Counted from the stretch's first letter, positions 54,166 to 62,941 are shown. The stretch is 64,000 nucleotides of DNA from Streptomyces sp. NBC_00483 (GCF_036013745.1 NZ_CP107880.1:5208001-5272000), one strand, 5' to 3'. Notes: generated by a model from the sequence alone, not told the origin. Made by a program: numbers and translations.

Positions 54166-54941
54166 CCCGCGAGGGCATGGCCGAGGTTCTGCGGTGTCTG
54201 CGCCCGGGGAGCGACAGGGATCCCGCGGCGGCGGGCGCGCGGGCCCTGGGAGTCGAGGGCGTTGCCGTGTCCGTGTTCGGTCAATCCCCGGCTGAGGCGG
54301 ACAGCACGCGGGCGCCCGAGCCGCTCTGGTGTTCCCCCGAACTGAGCCTGCGGTTCGAGGAGTTGCAGTTCACCCTCGGCGAGGGGCCCGGGCCCGATGC
54401 CACGCGCGCCGGGATCCCGGTCCTTGAACCGGATCTTCAGCGGGTGCGGCCCGATCGCTGGCCCGTGCTGCTGCCCGCCGCGCGGCAACTCGGGGTGCAC
54501 GGCGTGTGCTGCTTCCCCTTGGCTCTGGGTGGCGCACGGCTCGGGCTGCTGACCCTGCTGTGCGGCGGGGACGGCCCTCTCAGCGACAGACAGCTCAGGG
54601 ACACGAACACGCTGACCGCCGCCCTGATCGCGGCGCTGCTCGGGGACCGGGGACCGGCCGGGCAGCGGATCGGGAGCAACGGGAACGCCGTGGACGACGA
54701 CCGGCTGTGGCCGCCCGAAGGGCTGCAGCGGGCCGTGGTGCACCAGGCCACGGGCATGCTCAGCGTCCAGCTGGGCACCTCGATGGCCGACGCACTGGTG
54801 CGGCTGCGCGCCTCGGCGTACGGCAGCGAGCGTTCCCTCGGCGACGTCGCGGAGGACATCGTGGCCCGACGGCTGCGCTTCGACGACGGAACCCAAGACG
54901 ATGGCAACGGGCCTCATTTGCCCGAGAGTGGAGAGGGATGA
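54162..54941 (+). CDS. GAF-ANTAR signal protein (first of two)
   Basis: A 259-residue protein: an N-terminal GAF-like sensor domain (about 20-160) and a C-terminal ANTAR RNA-binding domain (about 195-250, with RAVVHQATGMLSVQLGTSMADAL as its start, the core being QATGMLSVQL). ANTAR proteins bind paired hexanucleotide hairpins in nascent RNA and prevent termination. GTG 54162 overlaps the STAS gene's stop. Next is a second GAF-ANTAR gene, so the STAS-ANTAR-ANTAR group is one operon. The signal bound by the GAF domain is unknown. Confidence 0.82.
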   Translation: MTREGMAEVLRCLRPGSDRDPAAAGARALGVEGVAVSVFGQSPAEADSTRAPEPLWCSPELSLRFEELQFTLGEGPGPDATRAGIPVLEPDLQRVRPDRWPVLLPAARQLGVHGVCCFPLALGGARLGLLTLLCGGDGPLSDRQLRDTNTLTAALIAALLGDRGPAGQRIGSNGNAVDDDRLWPPEGLQRAVVHQATGMLSVQLGTSMADALVRLRASAYGSERSLGDVAEDIVARRLRFDDGTQDDGNGPHLPESGEG

Positions 54942-54946
54942 TCAGC

Positions 54947-55696
54947 ATGGCCCGGGAACAGCGACTCGCCGAAGTGTTCGTCGAGATCGCGGACTCGCTC
55001 ATCGACGACTTCGACGTACTCGACCTCTTGCAGCGGCTCTCCGCGCGCTGCGTGGAACTCCTCGACGTCTCGGCCGCCGGCATTCTGCTCGCCGACCCAC
55101 AGGGAGAACTCCAGGTCATCGCCGCGTCGGACGAGCACACGCGGCTCCTTGAGCTGTTCGCCCGGCAGCACGACCAGGGGCCGTGCGTGGAGTGCTTCCG
55201 CAGTGGCGCGGCCCGGACGAACATCGACCTGAGGCGTCCGGAATCGGCCGCGGACTGGCCGTACTTCACGCCGCGGGCCCACGAGATCGGGTTCCGGGCG
55301 ACGCATGCGATCCCGCTGCGGCTGCGCGACCGGGTGGTCGGTGCCCTGAACCTCTTTCAGCGGACCGAACGCCGCTTGGGAGTGGACGAGATCGCCCTCG
55401 CCCAGGCGCTGGCGGACGTCGCCACGATCACGATCCTGCAGCAGCGCACGCTGGAGCAGTCCCACGTCGAGAACACGCAGCTGAACACCGCGCTGACCAG
55501 CCGCATCCTGGTGGAGCAGGTCAAGGGTGTGCTCGCCGAGCGCTGGGACACCTCGGTCGACGAGGCGTTCGCCGCGTTCCGGTCCTATGCCCGCTCCAAC
55601 CATCTGCGGCTTACGGAGCTCGCCAGGCGTGTCGTCGACGGCACGTTCGACACCGCGGTGATCCCGGCCCCGGACACCACCGACGTCACCCCGTGA
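54947..55696 (+). CDS. GAF-ANTAR signal protein (second of two)
   Basis: A 249-residue protein with a GAF domain (about 20-160; VELLDVSAAGILLADPQG and GPCVECFRSG) and an ANTAR domain (about 180-235; ILVEQVKGVLAERWDTSVDEAF, core VEQVKGVLAE). ATG 54947 is chosen because GAGAGGG is nine bases before it; ATG 54938, overlapping the previous stop, is an in-frame alternative. It is more typical of the family than its neighbour. The pair probably bind similar RNA targets, but none is evident nearby. Confidence 0.88.
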   Translation: MAREQRLAEVFVEIADSLIDDFDVLDLLQRLSARCVELLDVSAAGILLADPQGELQVIAASDEHTRLLELFARQHDQGPCVECFRSGAARTNIDLRRPESAADWPYFTPRAHEIGFRATHAIPLRLRDRVVGALNLFQRTERRLGVDEIALAQALADVATITILQQRTLEQSHVENTQLNTALTSRILVEQVKGVLAERWDTSVDEAFAAFRSYARSNHLRLTELARRVVDGTFDTAVIPAPDTTDVTP

Positions 55697-55711
55697 GGGC
55701 AGGGCCGTCGC

Positions 55712-56272
55712 TCACGGATCGAGGAGCAGGACCGTGCGGTGGGGCCACACCGGGACCCCGTACGAGCTTTCCGGGGCGTCCCGCCACCCCCAGGACCGCA
55801 GCGCCGCATGGGTCCATACGTCGGCCCGTGCGACCAGGGTGATGCCCGTGGAGTGACCGTGGTCGGCGAGGAGCCGGCGCTGCAGACGCCGGGCCAGGTT
55901 CCAGTCCTGGTGCGGTGACTGCACGCGCGTCCGACGTGGGACCACGATCTCGCGGATCTCGAAGAGGCCGCTGTGCAACGGGAATCCGTAGGCGTATGCC
56001 GTCATCGTGGAGTTCTCCGCGATCAGCAGGCCGAAGCCGGGACGTCGGATGTCGCTCACCAGGCGGCGCAGGAAGGCGCCCGTCCGCCGGTCCCATTGCC
56101 CGGCTTCCGCACCGCAGTTGGCCGCGTACAACGCGCCCAGTTCCTGGAGTCGGTCGGCGACCTGGCCCCGGGCCAGCGGGAGAATCCGCTCCGCTTCCCA
56201 GGGGGACGGCCCCTGTTCCTTGTGCCGCGGGGGCGCCCGGTCCTCGGCGGGCCGCACCGCACGCTCGCTCAT
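55712..56272 (-). CDS. GNAT-like acetyltransferase (first of two)
   Basis: A 186-residue protein. After an Arg/Pro-rich start, the fold shows strand GFGLLIAENSTMTAYAYGFPL, strand EIREIVVP, and a helix with NLARRLQRRLLAD, then the strand ITLVARAD and a final LRSWGW, the GNAT layout. The usual acetyl-CoA loop Q/RxxGxG/A is weakened here, reading RRTRVQSPHQDWNLA, so activity is uncertain. ATG 56272 is chosen by the conserved region; the upstream open frame is Arg/Gly-rich and unlikely. A paralogue is at 58308-58856. Confidence 0.7.
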   Translation of the reverse strand: MSERAVRPAEDRAPPRHKEQGPSPWEAERILPLARGQVADRLQELGALYAANCGAEAGQWDRRTGAFLRRLVSDIRRPGFGLLIAENSTMTAYAYGFPLHSGLFEIREIVVPRRTRVQSPHQDWNLARRLQRRLLADHGHSTGITLVARADVWTHAALRSWGWRDAPESSYGVPVWPHRTVLLLDP

Positions 56273-56914
56273 GAGGCGGACCCGCACCCTCCGTACCGCG
56301 CGGGCCGCGGAACGGCCCCCGGCGGGAATCCGAAGAACATCGCCAGGGGCCGATCCGGCGAGAAGACGCCCTCCCCCTTCTTCGGCGTCTCTTCGCCTGC
56401 CTCGTCCCCTGCGACTCCTGAACGCGGGAGTGCCCCGGTGATGGCTGTCCGGAGGGACGCGGCGCCGGAGCCGCGGGTGTCGACATCGCGGGTCCGGCCG
56501 TTTCCATGACCGCACCCGGGGTCGCGGGGTACGTAGAAGGGGAACCTACCCGTCATCAGGCTCGGCATGCGGCTGCTTTCCTTCTGGATCGAGGAGTTGC
56601 GGGCGACCTGTGCGGTGCGAAGGTCATGGGTGGGCCGGGGTCTGCCGGTGCATGTCGTTTCCCCGCCGGACACGCGGCGTCGGGGGCTGCCCCTGAGTGG
56701 ACGGCGAGGAAGGGAGCGGGTGTTCCGGGGTGATCGGGCACCGGCGTACGGATGTCCTCGTCTCCTTCACCGTACTCCTGGCCTACGGGAAACGGGCCGG
56801 ACGTACGCTGGGGCCACCGGGTGCTCCTCGTATGCCGACTCCGTTCGGCGTCGCTTCCGGTGCACCACGACACCGGGCTCTGCCCTCATGCCGGCCCGCA
56901 GAAGGGTGTGCGTC
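56273..56914. other. Gene-free region before the DUF5994 pair
   Basis: I find no supported gene in 642 bp. A 75-codon frame at 56506-56733 lacks a ribosome-binding site and conserved features. TACGCT at 56804-56809 may be a -10 for the downstream gene. The segment GGGTAC...TACCC near 56527-56550 is a short inverted repeat. Confidence 0.4.
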
Positions 56915-57382
56915 ATGAACGCACCCACCGCTCACCGCAGTTCGGCCACCGACGGTGGGACCGACGCCTACCCGCCCGTCCGGCTTGCCCTGCGCCCGCC
57001 GACCTTTCCGCCGGGGCCGGTGTGCGGAGCCTGGTGGCCCCGCAGCGACGATCTGTCCGCCGAACTGGCCGCGCTCACCGATGTGTTCGACGCGTCGCGC
57101 GGGCTCGTGACCAGGATCGCGTCCAGTCGGGGAAGCTGGCCGAAGGAGCCGCGGATCCTGCCGGTGACGGGGCACACGGTCACGGCCACGTGGTGCGTGT
57201 CAGGCCTCGACCCGCACACGATCCGGCTCTTCTCGCACGGTGTCGGCCGCTGGGACCTGCTCGTCGTCCCACCGCGCAGTACGCCCGACGAGGCCGCCCG
57301 CCTGATGATCGCGGCGGCCGACCCCGCCCTCCGCCTCACCGGGACCGCGTTGATGGCGATCGAGGGCTGCCCCTCCGCTTGA
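56915..57382 (+). CDS. DUF5994 family protein (first of two)
   Basis: A 155-residue soluble protein. Conserved points of the family are GAWWPRSDDLSAELAAL (about 38-54), a Trp-rich centre, LDPHTIRLFSHGVGRWDLLVVPP (about 87-109, core FSHGVGRWDLLV), and ARLMIAAADP. GAAGGG lies before ATG 56915. DUF5994 proteins are actinobacterial and uncharacterised to my knowledge. The tandem copy is 175 bp downstream. Confidence 0.78.
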   Translation: MNAPTAHRSSATDGGTDAYPPVRLALRPPTFPPGPVCGAWWPRSDDLSAELAALTDVFDASRGLVTRIASSRGSWPKEPRILPVTGHTVTATWCVSGLDPHTIRLFSHGVGRWDLLVVPPRSTPDEAARLMIAAADPALRLTGTALMAIEGCPSA

Positions 57383-57557
57383 CGAACCGTCGATGATGCC
57401 AATGACGGGCGGCCGGAATCGTCTCCGCCCCCGGTCGGAGGAGTACCGTTGAGGTACCCAGGGCATTTCGCACTCCGGCATCCACGCAGGTCTCGTCCTC
57501 GGTGAGCCATTGGCATCGGGGACGGCCGCCGTGCCTCTCCGAAGACGGGTTCGCATC

Positions 57558-58115
57558 ATGACCGCGACCACCACGTCCACGCACACCGCCGTTCCGCCTC
57601 CGTCCTCTGCCGCACGTGTGGCGCTCAAGTCCTCTACAGGCCGTGGCTTGCTCGACGGCGCCTGGTGGCCCCGTTCACGCGACCTTGCCGCCGAACTCCC
57701 CGGCCTGGCGGACGTACTCGATCCGCTGTGGGGTCGGATCACGCGCGTCGCCGTCAATCCGATGCTCTGGCCCGTCGTCCCGCGCAAGGTGACCGTCCAC
57801 AACCGCGTCATGAAGATCGGCTGGTTCACCCCCGAACTCGACCCGCACAAGCTGCTGTTGCTGACCTACGGGACCGGCCGCTTCGACCTCCTGGTGATCC
57901 CGCCCGAGACGGACGACGCGAGCGCCGAGCGGCTCATGGCCGCCGCCTGCGCCCCGGACGGGCCGCCGCTGACCGCCACCGATCTCATGGCCGCCGAGAC
58001 CGCGCGCCTGCAAGGCGCCGAGGTGCTCGACCGGGCGCAGAGCGCGCAGGAGTCATGGGAGTACGAGGGCGGCGCGACGTCCACCCACGCCGTCCCCACG
58101 GCCGCGGGGCGGTGA
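57558..58115 (+). CDS. DUF5994 family protein (second of two)
   Basis: A 185-residue paralogue of the gene at 56915, sharing GAWWPRSRDLAAELPGL, ITRVAVNP, FTPELDPHKLLLLTYGTGRFDLLVIPP (core TYGTGRFDLLVIP) and ERLMAAA. It is longer by a 30-residue acidic/Gln-rich tail after residue 150. ATG 57558 has only a weak ribosome-binding site. Its stop overlaps the GTG of a small membrane gene. Identity with its twin is moderate, so the duplication is old. Confidence 0.78.
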   Translation: MTATTTSTHTAVPPPSSAARVALKSSTGRGLLDGAWWPRSRDLAAELPGLADVLDPLWGRITRVAVNPMLWPVVPRKVTVHNRVMKIGWFTPELDPHKLLLLTYGTGRFDLLVIPPETDDASAERLMAAACAPDGPPLTATDLMAAETARLQGAEVLDRAQSAQESWEYEGGATSTHAVPTAAGR

Positions 58116-58120
58116 CGGTC

Positions 58121-58270
58121 ATGGACTCCGCACTCACGGCAGCCGCGATTCTGGTGCTGATCACCATCGGCGCCTACCTGATCCACCGGCTCAACGCACA
58201 GCAGGCGGGAAGGATCGCCGTACGGGCGCGCCGCCGCCACGAACGCACCACGCAGAAGCAGGCCCACTGA
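58121..58270 (+). CDS. Small membrane protein (49 residues)
   Basis: A short protein with one hydrophobic helix (about residues 3-22: LTAAAILVLITIGAYLI) and a basic tail rich in Arg. ATG 58121 has GGGGCGG ahead; GTG 58112, overlapping the DUF5994 stop (GTGA), is an alternative that adds three residues. The gene lies between a DUF5994 and a GNAT gene, and 37 bp from the latter, so it is likely in their operon. Function unknown; too small for typical gene calling. Confidence 0.5.
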   Translation: MDSALTAAAILVLITIGAYLIHRLNAQQAGRIAVRARRRHERTTQKQAH

Positions 58271-58307
58271 GCGGGCCCGCGTCGAAGAAACCGGGAGGGG
58301 AGTCCGG

Positions 58308-58856
58308 ATGGACGAGGTGTATCTGCGCAGGCTCAGCCGATGGCAGGCCGAACAGCAGCGGGAGGAGGTTGCCGATGTGTACGTCGCGGCGTACCGCGCA
58401 GCGGCCGGGTCCGAGTACCGGGACCGGACGAGCTTCCAGCGCCGCTTCGAGCAGCATGTGCGGCACGACGGGTTCGACATGGTCGTCGCCGACTCGCCCG
58501 GCGTCGTCGGCTGCGCCTACGGGTACCGCCTGGAGCGCGACGGGGCGTGGTGGTCCGACTACCCCGTCGAGGTGACACGGCAGACGGAGGAACTCACCGC
58601 GTCAGGGCGGGTGTTCGTGCTCACCCAACTGATGGTGCTGCCCGCGCACCGCCACCGCGGCGTCGCGACCCGCCTCGGGGATCTGCTGTTCGCCCGCCAC
58701 ACCCAGGACCTCGTGGTGGCCGGTGTGGACGGGTACAGGCGCGCGGCCGGGGTCGGGCAGCTGCTCCGGGCGTGGGGCTGGAAGGCGCTGCCGGCCTCGG
58801 GACCGGGCGCGGAGGAATCGGGCCGAGAGGTGTGGACGCGCGGGCCTCTACGGTGA
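58308..58856 (+). CDS. GNAT family acetyltransferase (second of two)
   Basis: A 182-residue protein with complete GNAT features: strand FDMVVADSPGVVGCAYGY, strand VFVLTQLMVLPAHR, and the acetyl-CoA loop HRHRGVATRLGDLLFA. The closing LRAWGWKALP matches the paralogue's LRSWGWRDAP at 55712-56272. ATG 58308 has GGGAGGGGAG ahead at good spacing. Substrate not evident. The loop is intact here, unlike in the paralogue, so this copy is more likely active. Confidence 0.82.
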   Translation: MDEVYLRRLSRWQAEQQREEVADVYVAAYRAAAGSEYRDRTSFQRRFEQHVRHDGFDMVVADSPGVVGCAYGYRLERDGAWWSDYPVEVTRQTEELTASGRVFVLTQLMVLPAHRHRGVATRLGDLLFARHTQDLVVAGVDGYRRAAGVGQLLRAWGWKALPASGPGAEESGREVWTRGPLR

Positions 58857-58886
58857 GCCGCCGGACGCCCAACTCCTCGGGCACCG

Positions 58887-61223
58887 TCAGGAGTTGGCGC
58901 CCTCTCCCAACACGCGTGCGGTCTCGCCCACCAGGCTGGCGATCTGGGCCCGGGAGGAGAAGCCGAGCTTGGTCAGGATGTGTTCGACGTGCGCGTCGGC
59001 GGTGCGCTTGGAGATGACGAGGCGCTGCGCGATCTGACGGTTCGACAGGCCCTCGGCGACCAGTGTGGCGACCTCCCGCTCCCGGCGGGTCAGCACGCCC
59101 AGCGGTGTGACCTGCTCGTCGGGCTCGGGGGCGGCGACGGGCGGCTCGTCGCCGGTGGCGCGGGCGATGACCTGGTCCAGCGGCGCGGTGGCGCCGCCGC
59201 GGAACGCCGCCTCGTACGCGGTCTCGCCGAGCACCTGCTTGGCCTTGTGTTCGGCCGCGTACTGGAATTCCTGGAGCATGCTCACGCCGAACATCGGGAC
59301 GGCACCGCACCTGCGGTAGAGGCCCGCGACGGCGCCCAGCAGCCAGGCCGCCCGCACGCAGTGCTCGGGCTCCTCGGCGGCGATCCAGGCCAGGGGTTCC
59401 AGGCAGTGCGCGATGCAGAGGTAGTCCTCCAGGTCGTACTTGCAGCGGGCGCCGACGCGGGCGAGCCGCGCGCTCTCCTCGTGGTCGCCCATCAGCCACA
59501 GGGCGACCGCCTTGTGGCAGGCGGCCCAGCCCCGGTTCCAGCGCTCCTCCGGGCCGGCCATGGACAGCGTGACGTCGCAGTTGTCGCAGGCGGCTGCCAG
59601 ATCGCCCAGCAGCATGTGCAGGAAGCCCAGGTGGTACCCGTACATGAGGATGCCGACCTGGTCGTCGAGTTCGCGCAGCGTGACGTGCGCGGCCTCGTAC
59701 AGCTCCACCGCCGCCTCGGGTCGGCCCATCGCCATGTGGACGCAGCCCAGGATGGCCCGCGCGTGCGCGTGCAGCCGCTCGTCCCCGAGCTGTACGGCGA
59801 TGTCGCAGGCCTCGCCCAGCATCAGCGGCAGTTCGGGGGAGTGGTCGCCCTGGATGGCGGCGTACCAGCCCGCGTAGCGCAGGGCCATGGAGCGCTCGGC
59901 GACCGGTTCGGGTACGAGTTCGAGCCCCTTGTGCAGCCAGTACCGGCCCTCCGACAGGCGTGAGGCGCAGAACCAGAACGCCCACAGCGTCGTGGCGAGC
60001 GTCAGGCCGGTGTGGGCCTCCTGCGCCGAGGAGTAGGAGAACTCCAGCGCCACCCGCAGGTTCGCGCGCTCGCGCAGCAGCCGGTGGAAGCGCGGCATCT
60101 GTTCGTCGCCGGCCCACTCGGCCTCGAACCACCGGGCCAGTTCCAGGTAGTGGTCGCGGTGGCGCACCTGCACGGCGTACCCGTCGGCGCGCTCGGCCAA
60201 CTGCTCCGCCCCGTACTCGCGCAGGGTGTCGAGCAGCCGGTAGCGGACCTCGTCCGCGTCGTCGGCCCGCAGGACCACCGACTTGTCGACGAGCCCGATC
60301 AGCTGCTCGACGACCTCCTCGGCGGGCAGCGCGTCGTCGGCGCAGACGTCCTCCACGGACGGCAGGTCGAAGTCGCCTGCGAACACCGAGAGCCGGGCCC
60401 ACAGCAGCCGTTCCTGCGGCGAGCACAGATCGTGGCTCCAGTCGATGGCCGTCCGCAGCGTCTTGTGCCGCGGCAGGGCCACCTTGCTGCCGCCGGTGAG
60501 CACGCGGAACCGGCCGCTGAGGCGGTCCACGATCTGTTCGAGGGACAGGGCGCGCAGCCGCACCGCCGCCAGCTCGATGGCCAGCGGGATCCCGTCGAGC
60601 CGTCGGCACAGGGCGGCGACGGCCCCGCGGTTGCCGTCGCTCAGTACGAACCCGGGCACCACGGCCGCGGCGCGGTCGGCGAAGAGCTGCATGGCGTCGG
60701 TGGTGATCGGCTGCCCGTCCTGTGCGGAGGGCACGGCCAGCGGCATGAGGGGGAAGGTGTGCTCACCGGGTACGTCCAGGGGTTCGCGGCTGGTCGCGAG
60801 GATCCGCACCGAGGGCGCGGTGCGCAGCAGGACGTCGGCGAGCATCCCGCAGGCGTCCACGATGTGCTCGCAGGTGTCGAGCACCAGCAGCAGTTCCCGG
60901 TCCTCCAGGTGGTCCACGAGGACGTCGAGCTGCGAGCGGTTCGGCTGTTCCGGCAGGCCGAGGGCGGCCGACACCGAGTGCGCCAGCAGATCGGGGTCCT
61001 TCAGGGAGGACAGCTGCACCATGCAGACGCCGCCGTCGAGCCCCCCGGCCAGCTGGCCGGCGACGCGCAGCGCGGTCCTGGTCTTGCCGACGCCGCCGGG
61101 CCCGAGAAAGGTCACCAGGCGGACCCTGCCGAGGAGTTGGGTGGCCGCCCCGATCTCCTCGCTCCGGCCGACGAAGCTCGTCACCTCGATCGGAAGATCA
61201 CCTGGGCGCCGCTCAGCTTTCAC
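58887..61223 (-). CDS. Large NB-ARC/LuxR-family transcriptional regulator
   Basis: A 778-residue STAND-type regulator. The ATPase begins at once: PGGVGKTRTAL (about 42-52) Walker A, LLLVLDTCEHIVD near 112 Walker B, and GIPLAIELAAVRL near 215. A winged-helix and then a long alpha-helical, TPR-like segment (about 380-690) follow; the C-terminus (about 712-770) is a LuxR helix-turn-helix, LTRREREVATLVAEGLSNRQIA. It starts at GTG 61223. The layout is like the AfsR-type and LAL regulators, lacking a SARP domain. The ligand and target genes are unknown; the 10-bp repeats 80 bp upstream may be its own operator. Confidence 0.9.
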   Translation of the reverse strand: MKAERRPGDLPIEVTSFVGRSEEIGAATQLLGRVRLVTFLGPGGVGKTRTALRVAGQLAGGLDGGVCMVQLSSLKDPDLLAHSVSAALGLPEQPNRSQLDVLVDHLEDRELLLVLDTCEHIVDACGMLADVLLRTAPSVRILATSREPLDVPGEHTFPLMPLAVPSAQDGQPITTDAMQLFADRAAAVVPGFVLSDGNRGAVAALCRRLDGIPLAIELAAVRLRALSLEQIVDRLSGRFRVLTGGSKVALPRHKTLRTAIDWSHDLCSPQERLLWARLSVFAGDFDLPSVEDVCADDALPAEEVVEQLIGLVDKSVVLRADDADEVRYRLLDTLREYGAEQLAERADGYAVQVRHRDHYLELARWFEAEWAGDEQMPRFHRLLRERANLRVALEFSYSSAQEAHTGLTLATTLWAFWFCASRLSEGRYWLHKGLELVPEPVAERSMALRYAGWYAAIQGDHSPELPLMLGEACDIAVQLGDERLHAHARAILGCVHMAMGRPEAAVELYEAAHVTLRELDDQVGILMYGYHLGFLHMLLGDLAAACDNCDVTLSMAGPEERWNRGWAACHKAVALWLMGDHEESARLARVGARCKYDLEDYLCIAHCLEPLAWIAAEEPEHCVRAAWLLGAVAGLYRRCGAVPMFGVSMLQEFQYAAEHKAKQVLGETAYEAAFRGGATAPLDQVIARATGDEPPVAAPEPDEQVTPLGVLTRREREVATLVAEGLSNRQIAQRLVISKRTADAHVEHILTKLGFSSRAQIASLVGETARVLGEGANS

Positions 61224-61302
61224 TGCGATCGCCTCTTCCCGGTGAACAGGTCGGCAGGGAGGAGAAGCACCGTAGTCGGCGCGGCTCGGAGTCGGCCCCC
61301 GT

Positions 61303-61342
61303 AGTCCGAAAGAGTCCGGAAGAGTCCGAAAGAGTCAGAAGA
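61303..61342. promoter_or_regulatory. Four 10-bp direct repeats upstream of the LuxR regulator
   Basis: AGTCCGAAAG-like units start at 61303, 61313, 61323 and 61333, with the third position onwards varying slightly (AGTCCGGAAG, AGTCAGAAGA). The exact 10-bp period puts them on one face of the helix. The site lies 80-120 bp upstream of the minus-strand regulator and 170 bp before the lyase gene. Confidence 0.6.
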
Positions 61343-61509
61343 AGTTCGAAGGCCCCAAGAAGAGCGCAAGAAGCGCGCAAGAGGAGCGAGGAAGGCGACA
61401 CGTGGCCCGTGAGGAAGGCCGCACGTGGCCCGTTCCCGACCGGCGCATCAGATCCTGCGGTCCCCGCCCGCAGGCGTCAGGCTGCCAATGATCCGACCGG
61501 AGGTGTTGC

Positions 61510-62733
61510 ATGGCAGCGGGCGCACGGACGCGACGCGTTCTTCTGGGGAGCCTCGTCCCCTTGCTGGTGGTGGCCGCGACGGCGTGCGGCGGGTCCACGC
61601 GGACCGACTCCGACGTGGGCGCGCACCCCGAGCACCGGCCCTCCGGCGACTCCTTCGCGCACCCGGGCGTCCTGGTCGGCAAGAGTCAACTGGCCGCGGT
61701 ACGCGACCACGTGGCCCGTAAGCAGGAGCCGTGGATCTCCGCGTACAAGGAGATGAGCGACAGCAAGTACGCCGACCTCGACTACAAGGCCAAGCCGTAC
61801 GCGACCGTGGAGTGCCCCTTCGACGCCGAGGCCGGGCAGGGCTGCGTCGAGGAGCGCGAGGACGCCATCGCCGCCTATACGCAGGCCCTGCTGTGGAACG
61901 TCACCCGCGACAAGGCCCACGCCGCGAAGGCCGTCGAGATCATGAACGCCTGGGCGGACAAGATCACCGGCCACACCGCGGACAACGCGGGGCTTCAGGC
62001 CGCCTGGGCCGGCACGTCCTGGGCGAAGGCCGCCGAGCTGATGCAGTACACGTACAAGGACTGGCCGGACGGGCAGGAGCTGAAGTTCCAGCGGATGCTG
62101 CGCGAGGCCTATCTGCCCGAAGTGCGGGGCGGTTCCGCCGACTTCAACGGCAACTGGGACCTGGTGATGGCCGACGCGACGATGAGCATGGCCGTCCACC
62201 TCAACGACCAGAAGGCCTTCGACCAGGCCGTCGGACACTTCCGCAACCGCGTCCCCGCGTACTTCTATCTGTCCTCCGACGGGCCGCTGCCGGTGAAACC
62301 GAAGGGCAGCGGCATCGACACCCCGAAGGAACTGCAGACGTACTGGTTCGGGCAGAGGACCTTCAAGGACGGGCTCGCCCAGGAGACCTGCCGCAACTTC
62401 AAGCACGCCAGCTACTCCCTCGCCGCCACCTCCCACATGGCGGAGACCGCCTGGCACCAGGGCGTCGACCTGTACGGGGAGGTGAAGGACCGGCTCGCCG
62501 CCGCGCTCGAACTGCACTCGAAGTACCAGCTGGGCACCAAGGCCCCGTCCTGGCTGTGCGGCGGGAAGGTGCAGCGGGACATGGGGCCCGACACGGAGGT
62601 GGGCCTTCAGCACTTGAAGGGACGGCTGAAGATGGACCTCCCGCAGACCGAGAAGCTCACCCACAAGCAGCGTCCCGAGGGGACGGACGACCTGTTCGTG
62701 GCGTGGGAGACGCTCACACACGCCGCCGCGTGA
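61510..62733 (+). CDS. Alginate lyase-family lipoprotein
   Basis: A 407-residue exported protein. The signal peptide ends with a lipobox-like ATAC near residue 26. The mature protein is mainly helical, with features of the alginate lyase (PF05426) alpha/alpha toroid: HPGVLVGKSQLAAVRDHV, AYTQALLWNVTRDKAHAAKAVEIMNAWA (core ALLWNVTRDKAHA), FNGNWDLVMADATMSMAV (about 215) and KHASYSLAATSHMAETAW (about 300), where the catalytic His/Tyr/Asn would lie. ATG 61510 has GGAGGTG eight bases before it. The real polysaccharide substrate is unknown. Confidence 0.82.
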   Translation: MAAGARTRRVLLGSLVPLLVVAATACGGSTRTDSDVGAHPEHRPSGDSFAHPGVLVGKSQLAAVRDHVARKQEPWISAYKEMSDSKYADLDYKAKPYATVECPFDAEAGQGCVEEREDAIAAYTQALLWNVTRDKAHAAKAVEIMNAWADKITGHTADNAGLQAAWAGTSWAKAAELMQYTYKDWPDGQELKFQRMLREAYLPEVRGGSADFNGNWDLVMADATMSMAVHLNDQKAFDQAVGHFRNRVPAYFYLSSDGPLPVKPKGSGIDTPKELQTYWFGQRTFKDGLAQETCRNFKHASYSLAATSHMAETAWHQGVDLYGEVKDRLAAALELHSKYQLGTKAPSWLCGGKVQRDMGPDTEVGLQHLKGRLKMDLPQTEKLTHKQRPEGTDDLFVAWETLTHAAA

Positions 62734-62798
62734 GCCGTGGCGTGGGTCGCCGCGTGGGCCTCGTGGGAAGCGATTCGCGTTCTCTCCCCCTGATGGCG

Positions 62799-62804
62799 TA
62801 GAGT
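62799..62804 (+). promoter_or_regulatory. -10 hexamer TAGAGT of the initiator tRNA
   Basis: TAGAGT at 62799-62804 places the start near 62811, eight bases before the mature tRNA. A weak -35 (TTCGCG, 62774-62779) has an over-long spacer. Confidence 0.5.
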
Positions 62805-62818
62805 TGTGAACACAACGG

Positions 62819-62892
62819 CGCGGGGTGGAGCAGCTCGGTAGCTCGCTGGGCTCATAACCCAGAGGTCGCAGGTTCAAATCCTGTCCCCGCTA
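62819..62892 (+). tRNA. Initiator tRNA-fMet(CAT)
   Basis: A 74-nt cloverleaf with the initiator marks: an unpaired first base (C1 opposite U72), and three consecutive G-C pairs at the bottom of the anticodon stem (GGGCTCATAACCC). Anticodon CAT, T-loop TTCAAAT, discriminator A; CCA is not encoded. Confidence 0.95.
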
Positions 62893-62899
62893 CTGAAGG

Positions 62900-62941
62900 C
62901 CGAGGCCGGAATCTCATCGAGATTCCGGCCTCGGTTTTTTT
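62900..62941 (+). terminator. Terminator of tRNA-fMet
   Basis: CCGAGGCCGGAATCTC (62900-62915) and GAGATTCCGGCCTCGG (62919-62934) form a perfect 16-bp stem with loop ATC, followed by seven T. Confidence 0.95.

Noticed and set aside
56500..56532. SigB-type promoter (GTTT and GGGTAC)
   Set aside because: The gap between the two elements is about 23 bases, longer than the 14-16 expected.
56506..56733. 75-codon gene
   Set aside because: No ribosome-binding site, biased composition and no recognisable domain.
58887..61223. STAND-type antiphage defence protein
   Set aside because: The NB-ARC ATPase and helical repeats would fit, but the C-terminus is a full LuxR DNA-binding domain, so transcriptional regulation is the simpler reading.
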